Below the pieces are notes generated by a model that saw nothing but the letters and a program-made list of their open reading frames with translations, ran no database searches and had not been told where the DNA came from. A program made the position numbers and the translations under genes. A DNA stretch of 64,000 bases from Fallopia convolvulus (Eukaryota > Streptophyta > Magnoliopsida > Caryophyllales > Polygonaceae): positions 30,791,295 to 30,855,294 of the forward strand of contig OZ024730.1 of the NCBI GenBank assembly GCA_964016875.1, given 5' to 3'. Positions 22,297 to 33,280 of this stretch are shown here, piece by piece; the stretch's first letter is position 1, and each line of letters starts with the position of its first letter.

Positions 22297-23975
22297 TTAA
22301 CACTCTATAATACTTAATCTACCCTGGTAACGCTGAATCTGCACCTCGATTCCGTACCTTATCAGCTCTCTTTGTAGCTCGGGTTGAGCCGTTAAACGTG
22401 CCAACATACATTCTTGAGAGGTCTTCCTACTAAGTGCATCAGCGACTACATTCGCTTTCCCTGGGTGGTAAAGGATTTCCAAATCATAGTCCTTTAGCAA
22501 TTCAAGCCATCTTCGCTGTCTCATGTTCAGTTCTCTTTGAGTAAGATGTACTTGAGACTCTTATGATCTGTCATCACCTTGCAGGTACTACCATACAAGT
22601 AATGACACCAAATCTTCAGAGCATGCACCACCGCTGCCAACTCCAAATCATGAGTAGGGTTATTCTGCTCATTCGGCTTCAACTGTCTTGAAGCATACGC
22701 AATCACCCTATCCCTCTGCATCAACACACATCCCAAGCCTACCTTGGAGGCATCATTGTAGATCACAAAGTCCTCATTTCCTTGAGGGAGAGCAAGTATA
22801 GGAGCTGAAGTCAACCTCCTTTTCAGCTCTTCGAAGCTTCTCTGGCATGCCTCATTCCACTCGAAACGAGTGGTCTTCTTTAACAAATTTGTAAGCGGTT
22901 GGGCTATGCGGGAGAACCCTTCTACGAATCTTCGGTAGTACCCCGCTAAACCTAGGAAACTCCACACCTCCTTCACATTTTTTGGGGGTTCCCACTCTTT
23001 TACAACCTTGATTTTCACAGGGTCTACCATTACTCCCTTATCCAACACTACATGTCCCAGAAAGGTAACTTCCGGTAGCCAGAACTCACACTTGGATAGC
23101 TTAGCAAATAGCTGATGTTGCCTTAACACTTTCAGCACCTGCCTAAGGTGTTCTGCGTGCTCCTCTTCATTACAAGAATAAGTCAAGATATCATCAATGA
23201 ATACCACCATAGATTTGTCTAGGAAATCTATAAACACTTGGTTCATCAACTCCATGAGCACTACAGGTGCATTGGTTAATCCAAACGGCATCACCACAAA
23301 CTCGTAGTGCCCATATCTAGTCCGGAAAGCCGTCTTTGGAATGTCTTCCTCTCGAATTCTTAGTTGATGATATCCTGACCTCAGATCCACTTTAGAAAAT
23401 ACCTTAGCCCCTTGTAACTGGTCCAACAGATCATCAATGCGAGGTAGTGGGTACTTGTTCTTGATGGTGACTCGGTTCAACTCCCGATAATCAATACACA
23501 AGCGAAGTGAACCATCTTTCTTCTTTACAAACAAAACTAGAGCTCCCCATGGTGACACACTCGGTCGTACATATCCTTTCTCCAACAACTCTTCCAATTG
23601 TGCCTTCAATTCTTGCATCTCCATTGGAGCCATGCGATATGGAGCCCTCGAGATCGGTATTGTTCTTGGCTCAAGGTCAATGCTGAAATCAACCTCTCTT
23701 TGAGGTGGTAAGCCCGGTAAATCGTCTGGAAAGACATCCTTAAACTCACAGACTACCGGTATATCTTGAAGGTGTGGCCCTTCCTTGTCCCCTTGTAGGA
23801 CATAACACCAATACCCTACGCATCCTCCATTAAGCAACTTGGCGGCTTTTACCATACTAATCATTGGGCTCGGCCAAACTTGCTCTAATTCCTGACTCAC
23901 TTGTACAGTTCCGTCGTCTGCGAACACCGTGACGGTGCCCTTATGTATATCTAGTACTACTCTGTAACGCCTCAT
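22297..23975 (-). pseudogene. Tekay reverse transcriptase and RNase H
   Basis: Frame 23975-22527 begins directly after a TGA (23978-23976) in the protease-RT linker, where the family has Trp, so TGG to TGA is likely. It contains LEKGYVRPSVSPWGALVLFV, DYRELN, FSKVDLRSGYHQLRI, the catalytic FIDD box (VVFIDDILTYS) and RNase H with DASKVGLGCVLMQ and VMTDHKSLKY. Near 22535-22550 one base is lost; the continuation MRQRRWLELLKDYDLEIL and ADALSRK lies in another frame (22524-22297). One nonsense and one frameshift therefore disable this part. Confidence 0.9.
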
Positions 23976-25732
23976 TCAATCCATTCCCAAAATCACGTCA
24001 TCATTTGGGGACAACTGCATTACTATAAAATTTGCATACCAGTCTCTACCTCCTATTCTAATAGGACACTGCAGAATCTCCCTATTTCCACTCACCTTAC
24101 TACCATCGGGTAGGCCTACTACAAAAGATTCCTCTTCTGTGCAAGTCAATCCTAGTCTAGCCACGCAAGCAGAGGACACAAAGGAGTGTGTGGCACCCGT
24201 GTCAAAAAGAATATGAACAGGTTTAGATTGAATCCAAAACGTACTTGTACCAGTCGGCACATGTAAGGCATCAACTCTCCTCATCTCGAACACTCGAGGT
24301 TGGTTGATTCTCTGGGCGTTGGCCCCTGTACCTCGGCCTCTGTTATGGCCTGATGCTTGCTGAGTCTGTTGTGGCGGACGATGAGCTCCCTGAATCACAG
24401 TCCCTGGCGAAGATCCTTGAGAGGGTACACCGACCTTGCAATACTGTCGCATATGGCCAGACTTCCCACAATTGAAGCAGTTCAGAATTGGCTTTGGACA
24501 CTGATTTCTAAAGTGATCAGTACCTCCACAATTGAAGCATTCTTTCTGTCCCCTAGAATGCTGACCCTGCTGAAACTGGTCTTGACGACCCTGTGATTGA
24601 GATCCAAACCGGTTCTGATGAAATGAACCCGGTCGACTATCCCTCCTTGAATTTGAAGGGACAGACAGCTTATGTCTCTTGTTCGTACTAGCATGTATCT
24701 CCAGCTGACCTGGTCGGGGCGTGGCCATAGCATAAGCCAAAACAGACTCTTGAACATCTCTCAAAGTAGTGAGTCGAAGACCAGAAACATAAGCACGCAG
24801 ATGCGGTTGCAACCTCTTCAGGAAGGTTGCGATCTTCAATTCTTCTGTAGGAGCGGCATTTGGCACAGCTGTCAACTCCTTATGGAACTTTAGAATGGTT
24901 TCCTCCACCGTGATGTTCTCGGGTCCAACATCCCGAAAAGCAGCCTCACGAGCCGACCTAATCACTGGAGGAGAGTAAAAATCTCTAATCCTCTTTCAAA
25001 ACTCTTCAAAAGTCACATCTGTCTGACCTTCTCTGCTCATGTCCCACCAATCAAAAGCATCTCCCTGCAGTAAACTTTGTACCAGATACATCTTTCTCTC
25101 CTCTGGCGCTTGAATAGAGTCCAAAGCAGATGCCACTCTCCTCAACCACTGCCCCACATTCGTATCCTTAGCTCTAGTAAAATTTGGCACCCCGGTCTTC
25201 CTGAACTCCGCGAGCCACTTGTCAGGTTGGGGCTCGCGACATTTTCTTGGTGACTCTACCACACGATCAACCACTTCTGGTCTATGTACTTCTGGTAGCT
25301 CTCCTAATTGAGCAGCTCCAACTGTATTCTGCCCTGGTGCTCTCATCTTATTCCCTTGAGCCCAGCCGCAGCATTTTGATCGAAAACAGCACCTATACCC
25401 AGCAGATTCTTTAGCAATCCTAGAAGTGTAGCTCGAAGTGCAGGGTCCATATCTGGTGAAAACCCAGCAGGAGATGCATTGACTCCAATGTGGGCCACAT
25501 TAGCTGGGGGCCCTCCTCCAACAACAGACACACTAACATCTTGATGACTCCTAGCAGTCCCATCACCACTCTCAGCAACTTCTTCTTGGGGGTGACCATT
25601 CTGATGCTCTTCTGGCTCAACAACTACAGGAGTCTCTCCTCTACCACGACCCCTTCCACGACCTCTAACACGGCCTCTACCACGGCCTCTACCACTAGCA
25701 GCAGCAACTCTGACTCTAGTTTGTGGAGCCAT
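23976..25732 (-). pseudogene. Tekay gag and protease
   Basis: The start MAPQTRVRVAAASGRGRG at 25732 is followed by a run of Arg-Gly. A frameshift near 25346 moves gag to another frame (25346-24996), and a TAA-class stop at 24998-24996 interrupts it again before 24965. The 329-residue part holds EETILKFHKEL, two zinc knuckles (CFNCGGTDHFRNQCP and CFNCGKSGHMRQYC) at about 24540-24430, and the aspartic protease motif LFDTGATHSFVS near 24200. Gag packages the RNA and protease would mature the polyprotein. At least two lesions lie in gag alone, so the copy is not functional. Confidence 0.88.
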
Positions 25733-25971
25733 CTATAACAGAAAGTCTCACAGTCAAAACTTTAAACTCTGACTAAAAGTGAAGGATTTATTGACAATTC
25801 TATGTGAGGTCCTTCGGTGGATGGTAGCGGAGTAACGTCGTGTCATCTAATCCTATATGCAGCATGACTACCCCATTTAAAACTTTTTTGGAAAACACCG
25901 GCCGGTTTTAGTTTTTAGTTGGACCTCGTGTACACGTATTGCTTGATTCCATGTGCCCTGTTGCCAACCTC
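25733..25971 (-). other. Tekay untranslated leader
   Basis: About 240 bases between the primer binding site and the gag ATG. No ORF or structured RNA is recognised. Confidence 0.6.
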
Positions 25972-25983
25972 GCTCTGATACCA
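25972..25983 (-). other. primer binding site, initiator Met tRNA type
   Basis: On the minus strand TGGTATCAGAGC lies three bases after the end of the 5' LTR. This is the standard complement of the 3' end of plant initiator Met tRNA. Confidence 0.9.
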
Positions 25984-25986
25984 ATC

Positions 25987-26562
25987 TGTAACACCCCGAC
26001 TTACTGTCGGGACATTACTAGGTAGTTGACCCTAACGGGTCCTACCTGAACTGGTTGACAACTAGAATACCTAGACCTTGCAACTCGGGCACAACAAGAA
26101 AACCATTTTAAAACATCCAACTGTCATTCAAACAAACCACATTTTTATAATGTCATGCATGAATCCCCATGTCTAGCCAATTTGTATTCAACACCAGAAA
26201 TCTGCTAAAGTCAACAACATAGTGAAATCTCAAAAACAACTAACAAGCCTAAACCGAACTCCAAACCCACTCAGTGACCTATGACACGCGTCAACGATCC
26301 GCTGCAGCATCTGTCCGAGGCTCCACCACGGGACCTGTGTGAGTACCTAGAATTGAAAAATAAAGTCCCCAAGGGGTCAGCTACTACCCTAGGCAAGCTA
26401 GATAACACACGGCAATAGTAAGACGTTTGAAAACATCAATTATACAACAACATAGCTTTTAACAAGTGAATTGAACAGAACAGTATAAGTCAACACACAT
26501 TTCCACAACCTAGTGTTGTCTACTATGAGTAGCATTCCGGTTGAAAAAATCGGGGTGTTACA
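25987..26562 (-). repeat. 5' LTR of the Tekay element, shortened (576 bp)
   Basis: Bases 25987-26514 match 17717-18243 closely. The remaining 48 bases (26515-26562) are not found in the long LTR, but they end in TCGGGGTGTTACA, a perfect inverted copy of the first 13 bases. Almost all of U3 is missing, so this LTR probably cannot drive transcription. Confidence 0.8.
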
Positions 26563-27431
26563 CATAACCCTTTTGGTTCTAACAAGGAAAAGACAATGCA
26601 TGAGCAAAAAAGGGCTCAAGAAATACAGTGGTAACATCAGAATATGAAAAAACAGAATTTGTAACAATAGAATTTGGAGTTCTCAGAATCTGCAGAATCT
26701 GCAGTGGCAACAACCACAGAATCTGCAGAATCTGCAGTGGCAACAACTACAGAATCTGCAGAATCTGCAGTGGCAACAACTACAGAATCTACAGAATCTG
26801 CAGTGGCAACAACTACAGAATCTGCAAAAAATAGCTCAGTTTATGGTATGTGGTGTACAATGTGTACAATATAAGACTTATTTGTGTTTCTTCTATAAAT
26901 GCCAAGCTCTCAAAGCTGAATCTTAGGTGATGGTAGCTGGCTAGGCATTGAAGATTATGATGCTAAATCATATAAGTAAAGTATTCTGGATGAATGTAAT
27001 TTTTCATGCTTTTGTTTGTGTGTATTCTGTTAACAAGGTTGGGTTTCATTCCTATATTCTTCCACTTTATCATAGCTTGGCACCTAAATAGTTGTAAGGC
27101 TAATATGTTTTAAGTGGAAGCTCAGAAAGTTAAGTCATTTTTAATGCAAGTATAATCCTAAAGAAGGGATCAACCAATAGTAAGAGATCAGAAAACAGAA
27201 GTAAGCATAAGCAATATCAACTCATCAACTAAAAACATACCAAGTCATGACATAACCTAGCCATCGACTTTCGCCCCATAGTATGCATGTCAACTTGTTT
27301 TTTCCGGTTGCTTTTGTTTGTCTCACTTATTTCCTATATATAAATATGTTAAAAAACAAACATATCAGTAAACTAGAGAAAAAAGGAGCAAAATGGGAAA
27401 TATGAACCATTTTTATAACAAGATTGCATAC
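26563..27431. other. spacer between Tekay and CACTA coding region
   Basis: It probably belongs to the CACTA 3' region. It contains the minisatellite at 26684-26826 and otherwise no gene. No CACTA terminus (CACTACAA or its complement) is seen, so that end is missing or unrecognised. Confidence 0.5.
26684..26826. repeat. 33-bp minisatellite, 4.3 copies
   Basis: The unit starts CAGAATCTGCAGAATCTGCA and continues GTGGCAACAACTA. Copies start at 26684, 26717, 26750 and 26783, with an 11-base partial copy at 26816-26826. Copies differ by two substitutions. On the plus strand it reads as repeats of ESAESAVATTT, but no gene context supports translation. Confidence 0.95.
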
Positions 27432-28922
27432 CTTTCCAACTTTAGAGTCAAACATAAGCATAAGATCTTTAAATTCATCTGCCGGTATGTTAGCAGGTGG
27501 ATGGGCCAACTTTTCTTCCATACTTTCATAGATGCTCTTAGTGTAGTACTTTGACCTTATTCTTGATTTCTCTGTCCGCCATTTGGTACCAAGATCACCT
27601 AACACCCATTCCTTTACCTCGGGGACTATGAATTTTGTCTAAAATTCAACATCATATACAACACTTATATTAGTTTCTACATATACAATGCTTAAGGAAA
27701 AAAATTAAGTATGAAAAACAAGCATACAAAAACATTACCTTTACAAGCTCCCAAACTCTTTCGTTTGTAGCATTAGGTACATAATGCCAACTTATATAAT
27801 TCTTAGGTAGGTAATTAGAATCTTTTGCCAAAACTCCAAGAAAGTTAGCAAAATCTTTAACTATCTCAGTTGTAGACCCCACCGGTTGGTGCAAATTATT
27901 GAACATGACAACATCACGCTCATTCTTAGAACTAGTTCGAATCCTTTGCAGAACGGTTTTCCCTCGATGCTTCTTTTGTGCAACTATTTAAAGAATAATG
28001 TTAAAATTATCATGATTATTAAGAAAAATACTTACAAAGTGTGCAACAAGTGGAAATAAACTCACCAACAGCCTTCTTCACAACTAGCAACGATAAATCA
28101 TGTGCATTTGGGACTTTATTTTGATCACTTGAAGCATCTTCCAGAAAAACAGTTGAATCTTCATTAGCATTTGTTGACATTTCTGGCCTCACATCTCCAT
28201 CGTGATCATTTATTGGTGCTTGTGGTCTCAAATCTCCATCATTAGCATTTCTTGGCAGCTTTGGTTGCAAATCTCCACCATTAGCATTTCTTGGCTGTTG
28301 TAGCATCAAATTAGAATTATTCAGATTCATGTCATTACCTTGTTTCTCCCTTGATTCTTGTATTTCTCTCATGTTCTTATATCTTGACAGAGTACCCGGA
28401 GCACAAAACTTCTGAATTTTGTGTGGTGGTTGACTTGAATTTTGCCTTTGCTAGGCCAAGTATTGCTTTTGCTGAATTTTATGCATTTGGACTGAACTTT
28501 GTAGCTGAAGTTGTTCATTTTGTTGTTGATCTGGCATGCCTTTCCTTTTATTTTGTTGTCGACTACTACGCTTCACCTCGAGAAATTCAGCCATGGATAA
28601 ATGCTGAGTAAGAGATTGCTTTCCATTTTTACCTCTTGAGCAACTCTACAAAACAAAGTACAAGTCAAACAATATGATAGTTAAACAACTGCTGATGTGC
28701 ACAATATCTAAAAATCGAATGATTATACTTTAGAGTGAGAATTTATCTCTTCAGCAGCAAGCCTTGAAACTTTTTGGTACTTTTCTTGTAAAACCTTATT
28801 TGTAAAGGCACCAATCCAGCAACTGGCATTTTTGCATCATTTTCTGCTATTCTTTTCATCCTTTGTTGCTCATATTCACATATAGTTTCAGCTTGACAAG
28901 GTAAATTATTCTTCTTTCCCAT
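27432..28922 (-). pseudogene. TNPA-like protein of CACTA element (Transposase_24 family), spliced
   Basis: Four exon pieces can be read. The first is a 59-codon ORF at 28922-28743 starting MGKKNNLPCQAETICEYEQQ. Then exon 28645-28066 (after TTTTGTAG, donor G/GTGAGT), exon 27983-27739 (after TTAAATAG, donor AAG/GTAATG) and exon 27638-27432 (after AATTTTAG, donor AAG/GTATGC). Across the last three the frame stays continuous and gives the family signature: NLHQPVGSTTEIVKDFANFL, LVKTKFIVPEVKEWVLGDLG and KWRTEKSRIRSKYY. A Gln-rich region and four imperfect NANGGDLQPK-type repeats lie in the second exon. One in-frame TAG at 28453-28451 sits among Gln codons. In En/Spm, TNPA binds subterminal repeats and helps transposition. 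The C-terminus was not found. Confidence 0.75.
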
Positions 28923-29754
28923 CTGCTAAGCCAAAGAAGATAACATAGTAGATAGAGTAATAGATGATACTAAAAGAACTCATATATAAAAGTTTGCATA
29001 TTGTATGCATTAACTTAGACTAAGTAATTCTCAGAATTTTGAATGATACTGAAGTTTAGGTCTGGAAGGAACTATCTCTACTAGGTCCAAGGCTAGTTAA
29101 TAAAGTTAGACAGGTGGGAAAAAATGCAGCAAATCAGTAAAGAACTAAAATTGAGTATAATTTGTTTATAGCCTTCCAATATATTTAATCATATCATGAG
29201 ATTAGTACCATTCTTAAAGCTGATTATGTGGGCCCCTTTCATTAGTTTCATAATAAAAAATAAAAAAGAACTTGCCTTTCTGATCCTCCTCCACGACTAC
29301 ATTACATGTATGAAGACACTCTTTCAAAGAGTCAAACTGACAAGTTAAAACTACTATTAATAAGCATATTCTAATTAGGATCATAATAATTAAGATTAAT
29401 CACGAGCATCTAGCTGTTGCCCTGCAAATCTACACTGCCAAATCCAATTATTTTCTCTTGTTATGTTTGCAGGCTTTCTATGTATGTACACACAACACAT
29501 AGATGGAGACAAATTTGCAGGCTTTCTATGTATGTACACCAGAAATCTGCCCTGCCAAAACCAGGAGTGGACTACATAAATATTTCTTTTTCCTGGTTTC
29601 ACTATAAGAACTTAGAAAGGAGAAAGCTATTAGAAAACTTATTATTCAATGTAAGAACTCAGAAAATAAAATTGACCTCAATTAGCTACTCATCAATTAC
29701 TGAATGTATTTAGAAAAATAATAATATATTTATTCAAGTGCTGACCTTAGTTAG
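28923..29754 (-). other. intergenic part of CACTA between transposase and TNPA-like gene
   Basis: No reliable coding sequence. It contains a two-copy repeat of TTTGCAGGCTTTCTATGTAT plus GTACAC at 29466-29491 and 29514-29539 (48-bp period). Confidence 0.5.
29466..29539. repeat. two-copy 26-bp direct repeat, 48-bp period
   Basis: TTTGCAGGCTTTCTATGTAT followed by GTACAC occurs at 29466-29491 and 29514-29539 without differences in this core. Confidence 0.85.
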
Positions 29755-30283
29755 CTACTCATCTAGAATGTTTTCAGCCATGTCAACTATGGTTAAATTC
29801 ACATTTGCTCTCATACGACTTATTTCAGTAGCATCATTACTATTTTCAAACCTCTTTTGATGAGGACAATGAGAATCCCTCCAATACAAGTCAACAAATC
29901 TCTTATTTCCATCATCCTTGGCAGTAGAATAATCTTTAGAAAGGTCTTCAACAACATAATAAATATCATTTGATGATGGGTTTTCAACATAAAAAACTTG
30001 ATTTGCTTGAGATGCCAAAATAAATGGTTCATGGATAATTGAACTTCTTCCGATTCACTCCAGCAAGTCCATATGCGTCTTCCTCAGATTGATACCAAAC
30101 ACAACCAAATAAGACAGGACTGTAATTGTCTTCATAGAATACCTCAATAATTTCTTCAACTGATCCATAATATGTGACATCTCCAATAATGGGATTTTGA
30201 TCCTTAGTACTGGAAAAGCTTGGAGTTAATGCCCTTAATGTCACTCCGATGTTTTCAGTTGAAGAGTTTCGATCACGTTTCAT
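29755..30283 (-). pseudogene. DUF4216 domain of the CACTA transposase gene
   Basis: Two minus-strand frames join across a frameshift near 30029. The first has DVTYYGSVEEIIEVFYEDNY and SPVLFGCVWY. The second has ASQANQVFYVENPSSNDIYY and VVEDLSKDY. Both are characteristic of DUF4216, which follows Transposase_21 and DUF4218 in plant TNP2 genes. The domain's function is unknown; by position it is the C-terminal part of the transposase. Confidence 0.82.
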
Positions 30284-30748
30284 TATCTGAAACTTATAGC
30301 CATTGATAGAATATCTAGTATATCATTTAGCAAACCATGAAGGACCAGCAGATAGCCATTTGATATAGTCTACCACATGCAAACCTTCGTCAAACTCAAG
30401 TTGAACTCTCTCCCTAAACCAGTCAATGAAATCCTTACTGTGACTTTGGGCAGTATCCCACTTTCTTTTCCTTTTGCTACTAACGAGTGCCTCGTGATCA
30501 CTAGATTAAAACGAAAAAAAAATACGAAACTGAATCAAAGTTATCAAACGATTTTGCATTAAAAAAAATTCAAGAAAATAAGAAATATTAGTGTACCATA
30601 TATATCTCTCAACTTCTTCTATATGGCAACTGAATAATAAATATCGATGTGCTTGAGCCCGCTTAATAAGATCAATCTTATAGCGTTCCTTCCCTTTCCT
30701 TTTTCTCTTTCCCCTTCCCATAATGGGATGACCCATTTTGCAAAAAAT
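30284..30748 (-). other. poorly conserved linker between DUF4218 and DUF4216
   Basis: A+T-rich with small open frames only; probably degenerate transposase linker or intron. Lys/Arg-rich frames at 30506-30736 are not recognised. Confidence 0.4.
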
Positions 30749-32698
30749 CTATAAGGAGTTATTCGTCTCAATGTGTTGATTCATTATGTTGGGTTCACGA
30801 TTGATATATCTTGCACAAAAATTCATACATTCATGAACCAAGTAGGCTTCAACTATAGACCCTTCTGGACGACTCTTATTACGAACAAAAGACTTCAACT
30901 TTCGAAGGTATCTCTCAATTGTATACATCCATCTTCCAGAAACAGGCCCCCCAAGTCTGATCTCATCGACTAAGTGAATAGACAAATGAATCATAATGTC
31001 AAAAAAGACAAGAGGAAAGAACATTTCAAATTGACAAAGAGTCTCAGTAATTTCAGATTGCAGATAATCAAGATCTTGAGGGTCAATAACTTTACTACAT
31101 ATGGCTTTAAAAAAAGCACTCAACCTCATCAAAGGAATCACAACATCCTTATGCACACTTGTTATTGCAACAATTGGAAGCAAATATTGCATAAAAACAT
31201 GAGCATCATGACTTTTATAACCAGATATTGTTCTCTCCTTCACTTGAACAAATCTTGAAATGTTGGAATCACAGACTTGTGGCAACTTAGCATTCTTAAC
31301 AACAACACAAAATCTAGACTTCTTGTCTAAATTCATCCAAAACCGTGACTTTGCCATTGTATAAAATTGACCATCAGCTGAAAATTCTAATTGAAGCTTG
31401 GGCATTATATCAAGTTCCTTCAAATCCATTCTTGCATTCATATGATCTTTAGTCTTTCCAACAATACCTAACAATGTCCCGATCACATTATCACATATGT
31501 TCTTCTCTATGTGCATCACATCAAGACAATGATGACAAGCTATATGCATCCAATACGACAAATAAAAAAAATTGATTTCTTTTTCCAAGGACAACTTTCT
31601 TCCTCGTCCTTTGTCTTTTTTTTTGTTTTGCTCTTCTCTTCCCAAATTCATTTTTAAAACCAGCTAACATCTATGCTGCTTCAACCCCTGACAAACGGGT
31701 TGGTGCCTTTTTCTCTTCAATCTTCCCATGGAAACGCTTAGTACCATGTCGATATGGGTGATCATCAACACAAAATCTGCGGTGTCCCATGTAACATTGC
31801 TTTTTACTATGACTCAAATAACACGAGCAAGTCTCGTAATGACAAACAGGACACGCAAACTTTCCTTTTGTGCTCCATCCAGACAACATTGCATAACCCG
31901 AAAAATCACTTATAGTGAACAACAAGGGAGCGTGCATATTGAACATTTTATTGCTCGAAGCATCATACATTCCTATGCCAAACTCCCAAATTTCTTTCAA
32001 ATCTTTCACTAAAGGTTGCAAGTAAATATTAATGTCATTTCCCGGGGATGCAGGGCCTGGAATAAGCAACGGTAGCATTAAGAACTATGACTTCAAAGAG
32101 ATCCATGGTGGCAAGTTATAATTGCTTAGTATAAATGGCCATGTACTGTGTAAAATACTCATTGTATTAAATGGACTAAATCCGTCACACGCTAAACCCA
32201 ACCACACATTACGTGGATCTTCAACAAATGATGGATACTTCAAATCAAAGTTATTCCAATCCTCACCATCGACCGGATGTCTCAAAAGCCCATCCTTTGG
32301 TCGTCCATCAGCATGCCATGTCATGTAGCGGCCAGTCTCTGAACACATAAACAACCTTTGCAACCTCGTCTTAATCGGGAAGTATCTAAGAACTTTTGCA
32401 GTAACTTGACTAATTTTACCAGTCTCTTCATCTATTTCATCTGATTTCCACCTAGAGGTTTTACACACATGGCAACTTATTTCTTCTGCATTATTATCCC
32501 AGTACAACATGCAATCATTTGGATAAGCATCAATCCTAGTGTAATCAAGACCCAAGACCTTAAGAACATTCTTTGCATCATTATATGAACTTGGCAACTT
32601 TGCATCAGGTTGCATAATCTTTAAAAAATTTAGCAAATCAGAGAATGCGCCATTACTCAATTTATGGTCTCGCTTGAAAATAAATAATCGAACAATGA
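30749..32698 (-). pseudogene. CACTA TNP2-type transposase (Transposase_21 and DUF4218)
   Basis: The frame enters from the 32698 breakpoint at EFIVRLFIFKRDHKLSNGAF. It carries the cysteine-rich part YWDNNAEEISCHVCKTSRWK, DGRPKDGLLRHPVDGEDW, LACDGFSPFN and, after a TAG at 32087-32085, LLIPGPASPGNDINIYLQPL and KGKFACPVCHYETCS. A frameshift near 31651-31671 leads to the DUF4218 part: HCLDVMHIEKNICDNVIGTL, KSHDAHVFMQYLLPI and GGPVSGRWMYTIERYLRKLK. TNP2 proteins cut the CACTA ends. At least one stop and one frameshift plus loss of the N-terminus make this copy inactive. Confidence 0.9.
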
Positions 32699-33266
32699 AT
32701 TCCTCAAGCTAAAGTTAAGCTTCCTAACTTTATTAGAATATGCACAAAGCCATAAGACTCAATTACAAAGCTCAAAACGTACCTTAGCCTCACAACTAGT
32801 GCTCGGCGCCACGGGCCAATGCCCTAGGCACGCTGTATGATCCACCGCAGCCTCGTAGGTGCGTCGCTAGCCTCTCCGCAACCTTGTCGTGCCATTGCAC
32901 CACCATAGGCGCGCCTCTACTTGCCGTGACTCGAACCTCAAGTTCAACCACAAGGCGCGCCACACCAACCGAGCCTTGAATCCTCAAGATCGAGTCCTCG
33001 CCGCGCCACGCCCTTGCACGGTGCCGTTGCATTGCGCCGACTCCGAGCTACGCCAACGCCATGGCGCGCCCTTGCCTAAGGCCGTAGCACTCGAGGTTTC
33101 ATACCTCGGTGTTAGTGTGCAATCTACTTTTGCATCTATGACAACTCTCTATAAATACATCATGGAAAATCATATAAGTCAATTCCACAATTGACATTAC
33201 CAATATGACTTGTTAACCTCAACTTGCTCTTATAGGGATTTGATGACTTGACACAAATCACCAACA
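32699..33266 (-). repeat. left LTR copy of the LARD (568 bp)
   Basis: It ends CACCAACA, i.e. TGTTGGTG at the minus-strand start. It matches 38365-38932 without length change and with about 30 substitutions by eye, mostly C/T and G/A. It is G+C-rich in the middle. Confidence 0.8.
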
Positions 33267-33280
33267 TTCCTCCCCCATTT
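33267..33280 (-). other. polypurine tract of the LARD
   Basis: The minus-strand AAATGGGGGAGGAA lies directly before TGTTGGTG. It fixes the orientation of the element. Confidence 0.75.

Larger units (their letters stand above)
17717..26562 (-). mobile_element. Ty3/gypsy chromovirus, Tekay/Del-like, degenerate
   Basis: The element reads on the minus strand: 5' LTR 25987-26562, initiator-Met PBS, gag with two CCHC knuckles, protease, reverse transcriptase/RNase H, integrase with chromodomain, purine tract, 3' LTR 17717-20543. The outer flanks are AATAA (17712-17716) and CATAA (26563-26567), a 5-bp duplication with one change. The coding frame is broken by several stops and frameshifts, and the first integrase Asp is replaced. 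The chromodomain and domain order identify a Tekay/Del-type chromovirus, a group that targets heterochromatin. The LTRs differ greatly in length because the 5' LTR lacks about 2.3 kb. Confidence 0.9.
27432..32698 (-). mobile_element. CACTA (En/Spm) transposon remnant
   Basis: On the minus strand a TNP2-type transposase gene (Transposase_21, DUF4218, DUF4216) is followed by a multi-exon TNPA-like (Transposase_24) gene, the usual CACTA order. The transposase N-terminus is cut at 32698/32699, where LARD sequence begins. Neither terminal CACTA repeat is visible. The coding sequence has several stops and frameshifts, so the copy is inactive, although the TNPA-like exons are well kept. Confidence 0.88.

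Noticed and set aside
21276..22310. Plus-strand ORFs opposite the Tekay integrase
   Set aside because: They are complementary shadows of the integrase and RNase H frames.
26628..26874. Plus-strand ORF with ESAESAVATTT repeats as a gene
   Set aside because: The open frame is produced by the 33-bp minisatellite. There is no flanking coding sequence or homology.
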